DNA of 64,000 bases, from contig NC_053409.1 in NCBI RefSeq assembly GCF_016859285.1, forward strand, positions 24,089,476 to 24,153,475. The letters are read 5' to 3'. The notes beneath the pieces were generated by a model that was given only the letters and a program-made list of their open reading frames with translations, was not told the origin of the DNA and ran no database searches. Positions 25,701-37,700 of the stretch are shown here, piece after piece. The DNA is from Xiphias gladius (lineage: Eukaryota; Chordata; Actinopteri; Istiophoriformes; Xiphiidae). The stretch's first letter is position 1, and each line of letters opens with the position of its first letter. A program made the translations under genes and the position numbers.

Positions 25701-28700
25701 GAAAACCCTTCATTCAATTTGGGAGGGACACAAATTCAGGCAAGGTATGACTGCAAGCGAAAAGTGTCCCGCCTCCTTTGCCCATCGGAGGCTGAACAAA
25801 TCACTTTAGCCACTTTGGAAGTCACACTCACACCAGGAATGTTTAAGGGCAGCGTGGACAACGTGTGATTAACACCTCGGTTTATCTCCAGGAGTTAAAC
25901 AGACAACAGCAGCAGGTAGGTGAGCTGTTTGATTCCACAGACTGGGCTCCAAAAATTAAAGATCGGACCAGTTTTTGTTGGACAAACCTGGTCTGAAAGA
26001 GTGGGATGGTGAGTGATAACGGTCCGTGAAACACTTGCGTTAATAGTGCAGGCATCTGTAAAGACTTCTGATTGTTGTTATTATTGTTTAACAACACGTC
26101 AAGACTGCGCTGTGTTCACTTACTGAGAGCTCACGGTCTGACTGTTCTTTTCCGTCAGATAAACCTTGTGTGATATTATTTCTAATCATGGTGTCGGAGG
26201 AATGTGAGTCTGTGATGGCAGTGCAGGTTGTGCTTTTTGGTTTTTTTGGGTTTTTTTAGAGCTATGATTTTATTTGATCTTGAATGATTAACCTTGTGGC
26301 AGTGACACACCCTGATACAGCAGGAGGTTGTTATACCATCGGTCTCTTGCCTTAACTGTCTTCTAATGCATTTACACGGGCTGTGGGAGCTCTTCACATG
26401 ACACACATTACTGTAAGGCAGTGGGTGGGGTGTCAGTGTGGTGGTCAGATGAGAAACTAAACGGCAGTATATTCATGCAGTATTCATGCTCAGTAGTGTG
26501 CACTGCTGCAGGATTGTTACTGTGTGTAATTTCAGTTTTAAGCTTCAACTCTTTTTCAAAGATTTCGAAGGAACACTTGACCCACCATTTAACCGCCACT
26601 TGTAGCGTGAAAGGCCACAGCAGAGTTTTGTTTTCGAATTGACTCACGGAAAGTTCTTTACTCGAGGAAGCTATTTTGATACAGAGCCGTTGATTTTAAC
26701 AGCAGCAAAAGAATATTACAACATCCATAATGAGCTCTCAAAATGCTTGTGGGACAAAATGCTGATTACCTTAAAAAAAAAAACTGTTTTTTTCTGCTAC
26801 GTTTGCTGAGTAAATCACTTCTGCAATGTCTTCTAACTCAGATCTACTGGCTACCCATTATGGACAAGGTGAGGATTCACCTGGATTTTATTTTAATTAC
26901 ACTGCGCTGCAGTATTTAGAGTTTTTATTTAATGTTTTCATCCTGTTTTTTGTAAATGCTTTTGGGAGATCTGGAGATCTGCGCAAGAATTCAACAAAAC
27001 CCTCTGATCCAGCATTCATGGGAGGGGGGGGTTGATGAGATGATGAATACAAATATAATACGCACTGGATGTAATTTTCATTTAATTTCGTGATTTGAGT
27101 TGAAGAGTTTAGTGCTTCAGCAAGACTTACAAAGTCCACATCTTATCAGCTGTAGTATCAGAAGAAGATTTATCAGCTGCTCAAAGACCAAAAAGATTAG
27201 GGATGACATGAATTTGTTAGCCAGTTAGGATCTAAAACCACAGGAAATGTGGATATGTTTGTAGTTCAAGACCGTGCAACAAGATTTCTCCGCAACGCTC
27301 ATGTGTTTCCACTCAGCTGTCAACTTTAGAATTTGCTATTTTTTAACCCAAATGTTCCACGACAAACAAACGGGCTACATCCCTGAGTGGGAATCCTGAT
27401 ACAGTTGACCTCACATTGAAATGACCCCAATAAAGGGGCAGTTTGAAATGGAATCAAATCAAATAGAGGTTGGGTATAAGAGCAGGTAATGACGCTAATC
27501 TGACTAACCGGATTCATTCGGAGTCTGACTTTCCCTTTTCGGGGGCCTTGAGGGGCCCAGCTGACCGGCTGCAGAGGCTAATCTGCGGGTCGATAGAGTG
27601 GAGCACTTAACAGACGAAGGAGGCAGCGGGTCCCCCGGGGGGAATTATTGCCGGGAAGAACTCTGAATAGTCTCATCATTGGCTCCAGTGCCTCTCTGAG
27701 CCTCAAAACAACTGCCAGGGGTCGGGCAGGGTGGCAGTCTCAGCTTACAGCTCAGAAAATACACACGCAGACAAAAACCAGTGCTCAACTTCAGCTTTAG
27801 TGCCGTTTCGGCTGCATTCATTCATTCATGCAAATAGAAGGCTAATTTACTAAAATATCATCAAGTAATTACAAACATAATCTTGTTGAAAGAATTTTAT
27901 TTGACGTGTTTGCAAACATGTAACTGTGATTCTTTGCCAGATGAAGTTTTGAAAACCTGCACCATTTATTTGTAGCTACAGAAAGCCAACTTTGTTCAGC
28001 TGTTCTGGGACTGGTGCTGCTAAAATTACCAAATGAAATTTTCCCTTTAGTTATTTGTCACCATGCATCATGTTTTTGAGATTAAGTTATTCACTTGCGT
28101 GTGCAGAACGCAGAGGAGTGAAGCTCCACTATTTACTAAGATATCATTAGGTTAGGCAGAAGTCAAATTGGAAGTTATTTCGGTATTTAGGTTTTGTCTG
28201 TTTTCTGTTTATGTGAACAGGAGCTGGTCGAAGGCTGAGAGGACCGGAGCCCGGCGCAGAGGACGATTCGGTGAGCGACTTCACTGGGACTGAAAGTGAA
28301 ATTAATGTTTCATTTCGTATGTTTCAGTTTAAATTCTTCATCAGTCACAATAAGTAGGGAGGATGTTTTCTGTACTGGCTCCACTTATCAGAAAAACGGT
28401 ACGTTAAACCTTCCGGCGTTAATCACTTTTATCAAAATCATTTATTTCACCCGTCTGCATGTGTTGACATTGTTAGAAACATAACGTTGACAATTGTTTG
28501 TCAATTTTATAGCTTTAGCAGTTTTATTATGTTTTTTATATTCTGTTTTTATGCATGTTTTTTTTTTTTAACCCTTGCTGCTACACGAACCTAATTTCCC
28601 CCAGAGATCAACCGATGTACATCGTATCAAACTACCCTTTGTTGGAAACAAGCTTCTCAAACTTATGTTACGTTTTTAGCATTTTCTGTTTTATATAAAG

Positions 28701-31700
28701 ACTCGTTCATATTTGCTACTATTATATTTGCTAATGTACTGTGACAGAGAGTCTAGAGTAAGCATATTAGTAACAACAACACCACCACTGACAAGCTGAC
28801 ACGAAAGTTCAGGGAATCTGCAGAGTCATTAGGATTCATCCTCTGGGGATTATTAATAATTAATTTTGAGATATTTCACTCTGGTGTCAGAGCGACAGGC
28901 CGGCCATCATTGCCATTCCTGGAAACGCACCACTAATGTGACGTGTATTTAAATGCCAGTTAAAGGGCCGGTCCGCGCCGTATTGGCTTAGCGAGGTGTA
29001 ATCACACTATCTGCGATTCCCTTTTCTCCAAATCTTTGTTGCTCATGCATGAGTTTTGGTACTAAAACTGTTCCTCGGGTGGCTGAAGAAGACTAGTTGG
29101 TGTCTAGGCAGATGAACAACTGCCTGGCTGAAACTGACTCAAACGTCATGATGTCCCTTTGAGATGATAACAACAACTGTTTTAGTGAACAGACCACATG
29201 ACTGTCTTTTGTGCTGACTGACCTCACGTCCTCTCGCAGACATGTGACGAGCCGTCTCAGTTCACAGAGGGAGAGAGGCCGCGCCCTCAAGGATCGTCCC
29301 CCGTCGCAGAGTACCCCGAAACTGAAAAATACACCGACAGTGACAAAGAGGTACAGAGCAGCAACATGCCACTATGTTACACGAACACAGGTCACAGGGA
29401 AAAGCCAGGCTAAGACAATTAACCAGAGAACCTGTTTACATTCACTTGCATGACCTGGATATGCAGTTAAAATACAAACGTGATGATATGACGACTGTCT
29501 TTAATTACCGGTGTTGACAGAGATACTGTATGTAACTAAGTGTGCTGCGGTGCTCCTCTCGACTGCTGCACTCTAAAAATATATATTTTATGTCAGCACC
29601 TTTAAAAACAATTCTTTCCAAAACAGCCACAATATAAAAAAATAAAAAAATAAATAAAAAAACACCACTCATAGCTCGTTGTTGTACAAAGCCTGGTAAG
29701 TGGAAGGGGGATTTTTTTCGATTATTCGCTCCATCGATTTTGTTATTCGATCCCTCAAAAATCGAAAAAGGAGTAAACGGGAATTAAATAAAAACAGCCG
29801 CTGTGTCCAATCGACGGTGTGTGGTGTACGATGGGATCTCTGTTTTGTTTACTGTTATTTGCTGCAATAAGGGCCCAGACTCAGCTACTCGCATGTATGA
29901 ATGTAGGTAAACTATATGCAGCGTTTTACCCTTCCCTCCCAGTGCAAATACTTCCAAAGCCTGTTGCTTTGTGATGAAACATCTCTTTCTCTTTCTCGCC
30001 TTTTCGGTTTAAACACGGCTGAAGCTCTGACTGCAACGTTAATCTTTTAAGAATATGAGGTGTAGTCAGATATTGAAGATTTTTTTTATTTTTTTCTGTT
30101 TTCCTTTTAGTGTGAAGCAGAGCATGACCCACACCGCAAAAGTCGGAGTGGAAAGAAAACTAAAAAGTCTGGGCTTGGGTCCATGTTTGAAAAGCGCTTG
30201 TCTCCAAAGATGAGTAAACTGAAGGTGAGACATTCCCACCTCCTCCTCTCTGTACTGTATCTATGAATCCCTTTAGGCTGTGCTGCACAGCTATACAGTG
30301 ATTATCCTTTTCTATTTTGATGTGTTGGCAGGAAGTTCACAGCCCTGAGTCCGGGGTGATAGTGAAAACAGCCAAAGATGGATGTGCAGAGGGTCTCATT
30401 TATGGTGGAGGAGGGAAAGCGGGGATCTTCATTAAGGAAGTGGTACCAGAGTCGCCTGCCTCTAAAAGTCTGAAACTAAAAGAAGGTAGGCTAGCAGCTG
30501 GAAATTTAGAAAGTATGACATTTTTTTTCGAAAACTAAAGATGACTAATCAGAGTGAGAAATGTGGGATTAATGAAGCTTGCAAAAAAATAAAATCTCCA
30601 ATTTAAAACTACAACTAGAGAAAGAACTAAACAGTTTTGTCTTTCTACACAAATGTCACTACATTCACTTAAAGTTGTAAAGTCTAATGACTACTCATAC
30701 TGCCTTTGTTATTTTCATATTTACTGAATGATTCCACTTCATCGCTCATAAAAACAGTTTCGTACACTGAAAGCCTTCTCATCTAAGTGCTTCCGAAACA
30801 TCTTTCTCTTATTCACACAGGTGATCAGGTCCTGAGCGCCACTGTTTATTTTGACAACGTGTCATACGAGGATGCCATTCAGATTCTGGAGCACGCTCAG
30901 GCCTACAAAGTGAAGCTCTGCTTGAAACGCAAACCAGACGCCACAGAGAATGAACCACCCATGGAATCTGACGTTATTCCTGTAACTATTTTCACATTGT
31001 CAGCTCAGACTCTTTATGATGGGTAGTCTTTGGGCTAAAACTGACATTTCACATTTCTGTTGCTCAACAGGAGGAAGAGCTTTATGCGCCAGAGATTAGG
31101 GAGCAAGGAAAAACCAAAAGGCGTGGCGATGCCCGTATTTCGTGGCCTAAGTTTCCTTCCTTTGGAAAAGGACGGAAGTCCCACTTTACAAGGTCTCACA
31201 GTTCCTCGGAGGCTGATGAGCAGAGAAAGCTGGAGCTTAGCCCCACCACAAGTGACACAGAGTCGCCTATAAAATCTCAGAATGCTCTCAAAGGCAAAAA
31301 GAGGCACAAAATCAAGCTTTCTGTGTTGACAAAGAAAAGCCGCATAAGTTCATCTGAAGACCAGGACACAGAAGCACCAACAACTGGGCAAATCAGTGGC
31401 GACATTTACCAGACAGCATCAGAAATGCATTCGCCTGAAGGCCCTGAAAGCCTCTCAGGAGAAATGCCTGAAGTCTATGTGACGGAGGACCTGAAAGTAG
31501 TGGAAGACTTAGGACTTGATCAAAATGATCAAGAACTGACTGAACCTCAAACTGCTCAACACAAGGTGGAACTCATCAGTATAGACAGCACTTTGAAAAC
31601 AGCAGATCTAACTTTGGCTCTGGCAGATCAAGAAAGCACCTCTGGTATCAAGTCCCACGATGAGAAGAAAAAGGAGAAAGAAAGGTCTGAATTAAAAATG

Positions 31701-34700
31701 AAAATTTTGGGGAAGGATAAATCACAGGAGACAGATGCAAAAGCAAAAGCCACACCAAAAAGGCTAAAAACTCTGGGGGCAAGTATTGAAAAAGCAGATC
31801 AACCTGAAAATGAAAAATCAGATGTCATCCCAGATTTGGAGTCACACACCGAACTACAGGAAAATCAACTAACACTTGATACCAACACCCAAATAATCAG
31901 CACTGAGAGTTCAAGGGCAAAGTCGGTGATAACACAGATGGAAATGAGTGCACCAAAGGTGGAACTTGATAGTTCTGATGTCACACTTATACAAAAATCT
32001 CCTCAGAAAGGAGAAGGAAAAACAAAGAAAGGCAAAGACACTAAACAAAAACAAGAAACAAAGACAAGTCCAACATTCAAACTGCCAAAAATAGGCTTGA
32101 GTGACATTGCAACCGAGGAAAATATACAAAAAATTCATGTAAATGTTGAGGAATTCCCAATTAAAACTGAGCAGCTTGAAATTGAGGGTATAGAATTGAA
32201 AGGAGATCCTTGTGACAGACTGTCAAAAAGCAGCCGTTCCAGAACACAACTTCTCAAACGTGAAGACATTGAGATTCCAGGTATGGAAGGTATGTCTATG
32301 ACGACCACAGTCAAAAGAATTAAAGAACCTAAAGCGGTTTTAACAGGACATTATGAAGAAATTCAAGCTGAAACTGTACAACTGTCAATTGACGTTGATA
32401 GTGTGAAAGAGGCAGTTTCAAAATTGCCTGGATTTAAGCTGCCTAAGATCGACACATCTGGAGTGCCTATTCCCGAAGAAATTACTGTGATAGATGCGAA
32501 TGCACAAAGAATATCAGTGAAAACACCTACTAAAGTTGTAGATACCAAAACAAAACATGAGGCACACTTCACTAGGTTTGACATAAGGGCTTCTCCAGAA
32601 ATCACCAAGACTACAGTCAAACTACCAAAGATCACACCTGAGGATTTAACCTCAGAGGAACTTTTAATTGACACCAAGGCAGATTTTACTAAACCTGAAA
32701 AAGAATACAAAACTAAACCAAAACAAAGTGACAAAGAGATTAAAACTGAGGTCTATAAACGAGAAGATATTATAATACCTGGCAAAGAAAGTGCACAAGA
32801 AGTAGCCATTCTTCAGGCACAAAAAACTGAGAAAACACAATACACCGAGGGTATCACATCTGAATATGAGTCCGCTGCTACATTCAGCCCAAAAGAATCA
32901 GATAAGAAATCAAAAAAGACAAGGATAACAATGCCTAGCTTTGGGATTGCAAAACCAGACATAAGAATCCCTGATATTAGAATTGACTTGCCAAAACAAA
33001 ATCTCTCTGAGCAAAAATGTGGTGCAATTAGAGGAGAAAGGACTATATTGCCCCAAGAAGTAAAAACGTCAAAAACTGAATCTGAACTGAAAAATCTTAA
33101 ACTTGATTCTACAAAGCCAAAAGCTGATATCTCTTTTCCAGAGATCAGAGGTGAAGTAAAAGATGGTGGAAGTGAGGAGCATACAAGCAAAATGGCCAAG
33201 TTTGGAGCAGTTACTCCGGATATCAGCGTAAATATTGATGGGGCAGAGATAAAAATACTTGAAAGAGACGTTGACGGGCAAGGAAGCAAGTTTAAAATGC
33301 CAGACTTTGGCATCTCCATGCCAAAGGTGAAAGGACCGGACTTTGATTTAAGCTTTTCAGAGAAAAATGTAGATGTAGCACTACCAGAGGCTAAAGCTGA
33401 GGTCAAACTCCCAGAAGCCCCTGACTCTGACAGTACTCTTGGAAGTGTGGATGTTTCTATTCCAGTGCAAAAGGTGGAAGTTGAAAAACCTGGGTTGGAA
33501 ATCAAACCTCTGCAGACTGAAGGTGAACTTGATGGAGAAGGAAGCAAGTTCAAGATGCCAAAGTTTGGTATCAAAATGCCGAAAATAAAAGGAACTGAAT
33601 TTGACTTAAGCTTGTCCAAGAAAGACATTGATGTCACACTACCAGAGGCAAAAGCTGGGGTCAAACTCACGGATGCCCCTGAGGTTGATGTTGCTCTTGG
33701 AAGTGTGGATGTTTCTATTCCAGAGCAAAAGGTGGAAGTTGAAAAACCTGAGTTGGAAATCAAACCTTTGCAGACTGGAGGTGAACTTGATGGACAAGGA
33801 AGCAAATTCAAGATGCCAAAGTTTGGTATCAAAATGCCGAAAATAAAAGGGCCTGAATTTGATTTAAGCTTGTCCAAGAAAGATGTAGATGTCACACTAC
33901 CAGAATCTAAAGCTGGGGTCAAACTCCCAGAAGCCCCTGAGATTGATGCCAGTGTTGGAAACATAGATGTTTCAATTCCAGAGCAAAAGGTGGAAGTTGA
34001 AAAAACAGAACTGGAAATTACACCTCTGCAGACTGAAGGTGAACTTGATGGGCAAGGAAGAAAGTTCAAGATGCCAAAGTTTGGTATCAAAATGCCGAAA
34101 ATAAAAGGGCCTGAATTTGATTTAAGCTTGTCCAAGAAAGACGTAGATGTCACACTACCAGAGGCTAAAGCTGAGGTCAGACTCCCAGAAGCCCCCGAGG
34201 TTGATGTTACTCTGGGAAGTGTGGATGTTTCTATTCCAGAGCAAAAGGTGGGAGTTGAAAAACCTGAGTTGGAAATCACACCTCTGCAGACTGAAGGTGG
34301 ACTTGGTGGAAAAGGTAGCAAGTTCAAGATGCCAAAGTTGGGTATCAAAATGCCAAAAATAAAAGGGCCAGACTTTGATTTAAGCTTGTCCAAGAAAGAC
34401 GTAGATGTCACACTACCAGAGGCTAAAGCTGAGGTCAAACTCCCAGAAGCCCATGAGGTTGATGTTACTCTTGGAAGTGTGGATGTTTCTATTCCAGAGC
34501 AAAAGGTGGAAGTTGAAAAACCTGAGTTGGAAATCAAACCTTTGCAGACTGACGGTGAACTTGATGGACAAGGTAGCAAGTTCAAGATGCCAAAGTTGGG
34601 TATCAAAATGCCGAAAATAAAAGGGCCGGACTTTGATTTAAGCTTGTCCAAGAAAGACGTAGATGTCACATTACCAGAGGCTAAAGCCGAAGTCAAACTC

Positions 34701-37700
34701 CCAGAAGCCCCTGAGGTTGATGTTACTCTTGGAAGTGTGGATGTTTCTATTCCAGAGCAAAAGGTGGAATTTGAAAAACCTGAGTTGGAAATCACACCTC
34801 TGCAGACTGGAGGTGAACTTGATGGACAAGGAAGCAAATTCAAGATGCCAAAGTTTGGTATCAAAATGCCAAAAATAAAAGGGCCGGACTTTGATTTAAG
34901 CTTGCCCAAGAAAGACACTGATGTCACACTACCTGAGGCAAAAGCTGAGGTCAAACTCCCAGAGGCCCCTGAGGTTGATGTTACTATTGGAAGTGTGGAT
35001 GTTTCTATTCCAGAACAAAAGGTGGAAGTTGAAAAACCTGGGTTGGAAATCAAACCTTTGCAGACTGAATGTGAAATTGACGGACAAGGAAGCAAGTTCA
35101 AGATGCCAAAGTTTGGTATCAAAATGCCGAAAATAAAAGGGCCTGAATTTGATTTAAGCTTGTCCAAGAAAGACGAAGATGTCACACTACCAGAGGCTAA
35201 AGCTGAGGTCAGACTCCCAGAAGCCCCTGAGGTTGATGTTACTCTTGGAAGTGTGGATGTTTCTATTCCAGAGCAAAAGGTAGGAGTTCAAAAACCTGAG
35301 TTGGAAATCAAATCTCCACAGATTGAAGGTGAACTTGATGGACAAGGAAGAAAGTTTAAAATGCCAAAGCTGGGAATCACAATGCAAAAGGTAAAAGGGC
35401 CTGAAATTGACTTCAGCTTGTCTAAGAAAGATGTGGATGTGACACTACCAGAGGCTAATGCTGAAGTCAATCTCCCTGAGGCTGAACTTAAAGATCCCTC
35501 TGCTAAAGTGGAAATTACAGCTCCTGAGTTTAAAGGTGCAGAAAAGGATGCAGAAGGATCACCATCAAAATTTAAAATGCCAACATTCAAATTCCCCAAA
35601 TTTGGAGCTGCTACTCCAAATGTCAGCGTTGAAATATCTAGCAAAACCAAAGATATTAAACTTCCTGAAACACAGCTGAAATCATCTGAGGATGTTGAAA
35701 CTGCAGTTGACATTACAGGAACCAACATTAATATTGAGGGTCCATCTCTTGATGGGAAAACAACAGCAGCTGAACTTGAAGGAAAAGGAAGCAAGTTCAA
35801 AATGCCAAAATTTGGAATATCATTACCAAAAGTAAAAGGTCCTGAAAGTGATTTGAGCTTATCAAAGAAAGAAATAGATGTCATATTGCCTGAAGCTGAA
35901 GCAGATGTCAAACTTCCTGATGTGGAACATACAGAACCTGGTATTAAAGTAGAGGTCAAAGCTCCAGAAACTGCAGTTCAACAACAGGATGTTGAAGTAT
36001 CACCATCAAAATTTAAGATGCCGACATTTAAACTACCAAAATTTGGATTTGGTACTCCAAACGTTTCTGTGGAAGTACCTGATATGGACAAAGATGTCAA
36101 AATCAATGGAGCTGAAATTAATACTCCAGAGGAGGGTCCTGCAGTTAACATTGTAGTACCCAGCATTGACATTGAGGGTTCTTCACTAGATGTGAAAACT
36201 CCAGGAGCTGAACATGAAGGGAAAGGAAGCAAGTTTAAAATGCCACATTTTGGGTTCTCTATGTCAAAAGCGAAAGGACCGAAAATTGATTTAGGCCCGC
36301 CAAAGAAAGATGTAGATGTAACATTACCAGAGGCTAAAGCTGATGTCAAACTTCCAGAGGTCGATCTGGGTAAAGTAGATGTTTCCATTCCAGAGGCTAA
36401 GATGGAAGTTCCAGAGGCTGAGGTTGATGGCAAACTTTCAGTAGCTCATACAACAGCTTTGGAGATGAAACCACCCGAGTGTGAGGGAGAAATGGATGGA
36501 CATGGTGGAAAGTTCAAAATACCAAAGTTTGGAATCAAAATGCCAAAAGTAAAAGGGCCTGAAATTGATTTAAGCTTATCAAAGAAAGATGCAGATATCA
36601 AATTACCAGAGAAAAAAGCTGATGTCAAACTTTCAGAGCCAGATCTTGGAAAAGCAGATGTTTCACTTCCAGAGTTAACGATGGAGGTTAAAAAACCTGA
36701 ATTGGAAATGCAGGCCATGCAGACAGAAGGTTCTATTCCAGAGCAAAAGATGGAAGTTGAAAAACCTGAGCTGAATATTAAACCTCTGCAGACTGAAGTT
36801 GAACCTGAAGGTCAAGGAAGCAAGTTCAAAATGCCAAAGTTTGGAATGTCAATGCCAAAGATAAAAGGACCTGAATTTCACCTCGGCTTCCCAAAGAAAG
36901 ATGTGGATGTGACACTACTAGAAGCCAAAGCAGATATCCAACTCCCTGATGCTGAACTAAAAGAACCTTCTGCTAAAGTAGAATTGAAAGCTTCTCAGAT
37001 TGAAGCTGAAGCTAAAGATAAAGAGGGATCACCTTCAAAGTTTAAAATGCCAAATTTAAGTTTCTCTATGCCTAAAGTCAAAGGGCCTGCTATAGATTTA
37101 AGCTTATCAAAGAAAGACACAGATATCACATTAACAGACGATAAAGCTGAGGTCAAACTCCCAGAAGCCCCTAAAATTGATGTCAGTCTTGGAAAAGCAG
37201 AAGTGTTGATACCAGACGCAAAAGCGGAAGTTAAAAAACCTAAAGTGCAAATTAAACCTTTGCAGACCGACATTGAACCTGAAGGTCAAGGAAGCAAGTT
37301 TAAAATGCCAAAGTTTGGAATCACAGTGCCAAAAGTTAAAGGGCCAGGAATTGATTTAAGCTTATCAAAGAAAGATGTAGATGTGACACTTCCGGAAGCC
37401 AAAGCTGAAGTAAAACTCCCTGATGTTGAACTCAAAGACCCTTCTGCTAAAGTGGAAACAAAAGCCTCTGAGATTGAAGCTCAGTTAGGTCATGTGGAAG
37501 GACCGACCTCAAAATTTAAATTGCCAACATTCAAATTACCTAAATTTGGAGCTGCCACTCCAAATGTCAGTGCGGAGGTACCTGATATGGACAAAGACAT
37601 AAAAGCTGATGGAGCTGGATTGACAATACCTAAAGACGGCACTACAGTTGATACTGCAGCACTAAATATTGATACTAAGGTTCCATCTATTGATGTGAAA

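Larger units (their letters stand above)
21178..28220 (+). other. ahnak2: AHNAK2 intron 1 (7.0 kb)
   Basis: Bounded by GTGGGC at the donor and TTATGTGAACAG at the acceptor. It contains a CTCTCTGCT minisatellite (21189-21234), a GA-rich run (22702-22752), a family-B repeat (24768-25215) and a GC-rich, non-repetitive block at about 27490-27740 that stands out from AT-rich surroundings. The open frames at 22545-22901 run into the GA repeat and match no family; an alternative first exon there cannot be excluded. Confidence 0.75.

Noticed and set aside
33628..35136. Recurrent 71-72-codon forward frames starting at 34147, 34405, 34663 and 34921
   Set aside because: They are shifted-frame shadows of the 86-residue units, spaced exactly 258 bases apart.
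32813..35185. A 790-codon open frame antisense to AHNAK2, plus similar antisense frames along 35288-41917
   Set aside because: They are by-products of the strongly periodic, A/G-rich codon use of the sense repeats. They lie wholly inside a clear sense coding exon, repeat with the same 258-bp period and encode only low-complexity Ser/Leu/Gly/Pro text.
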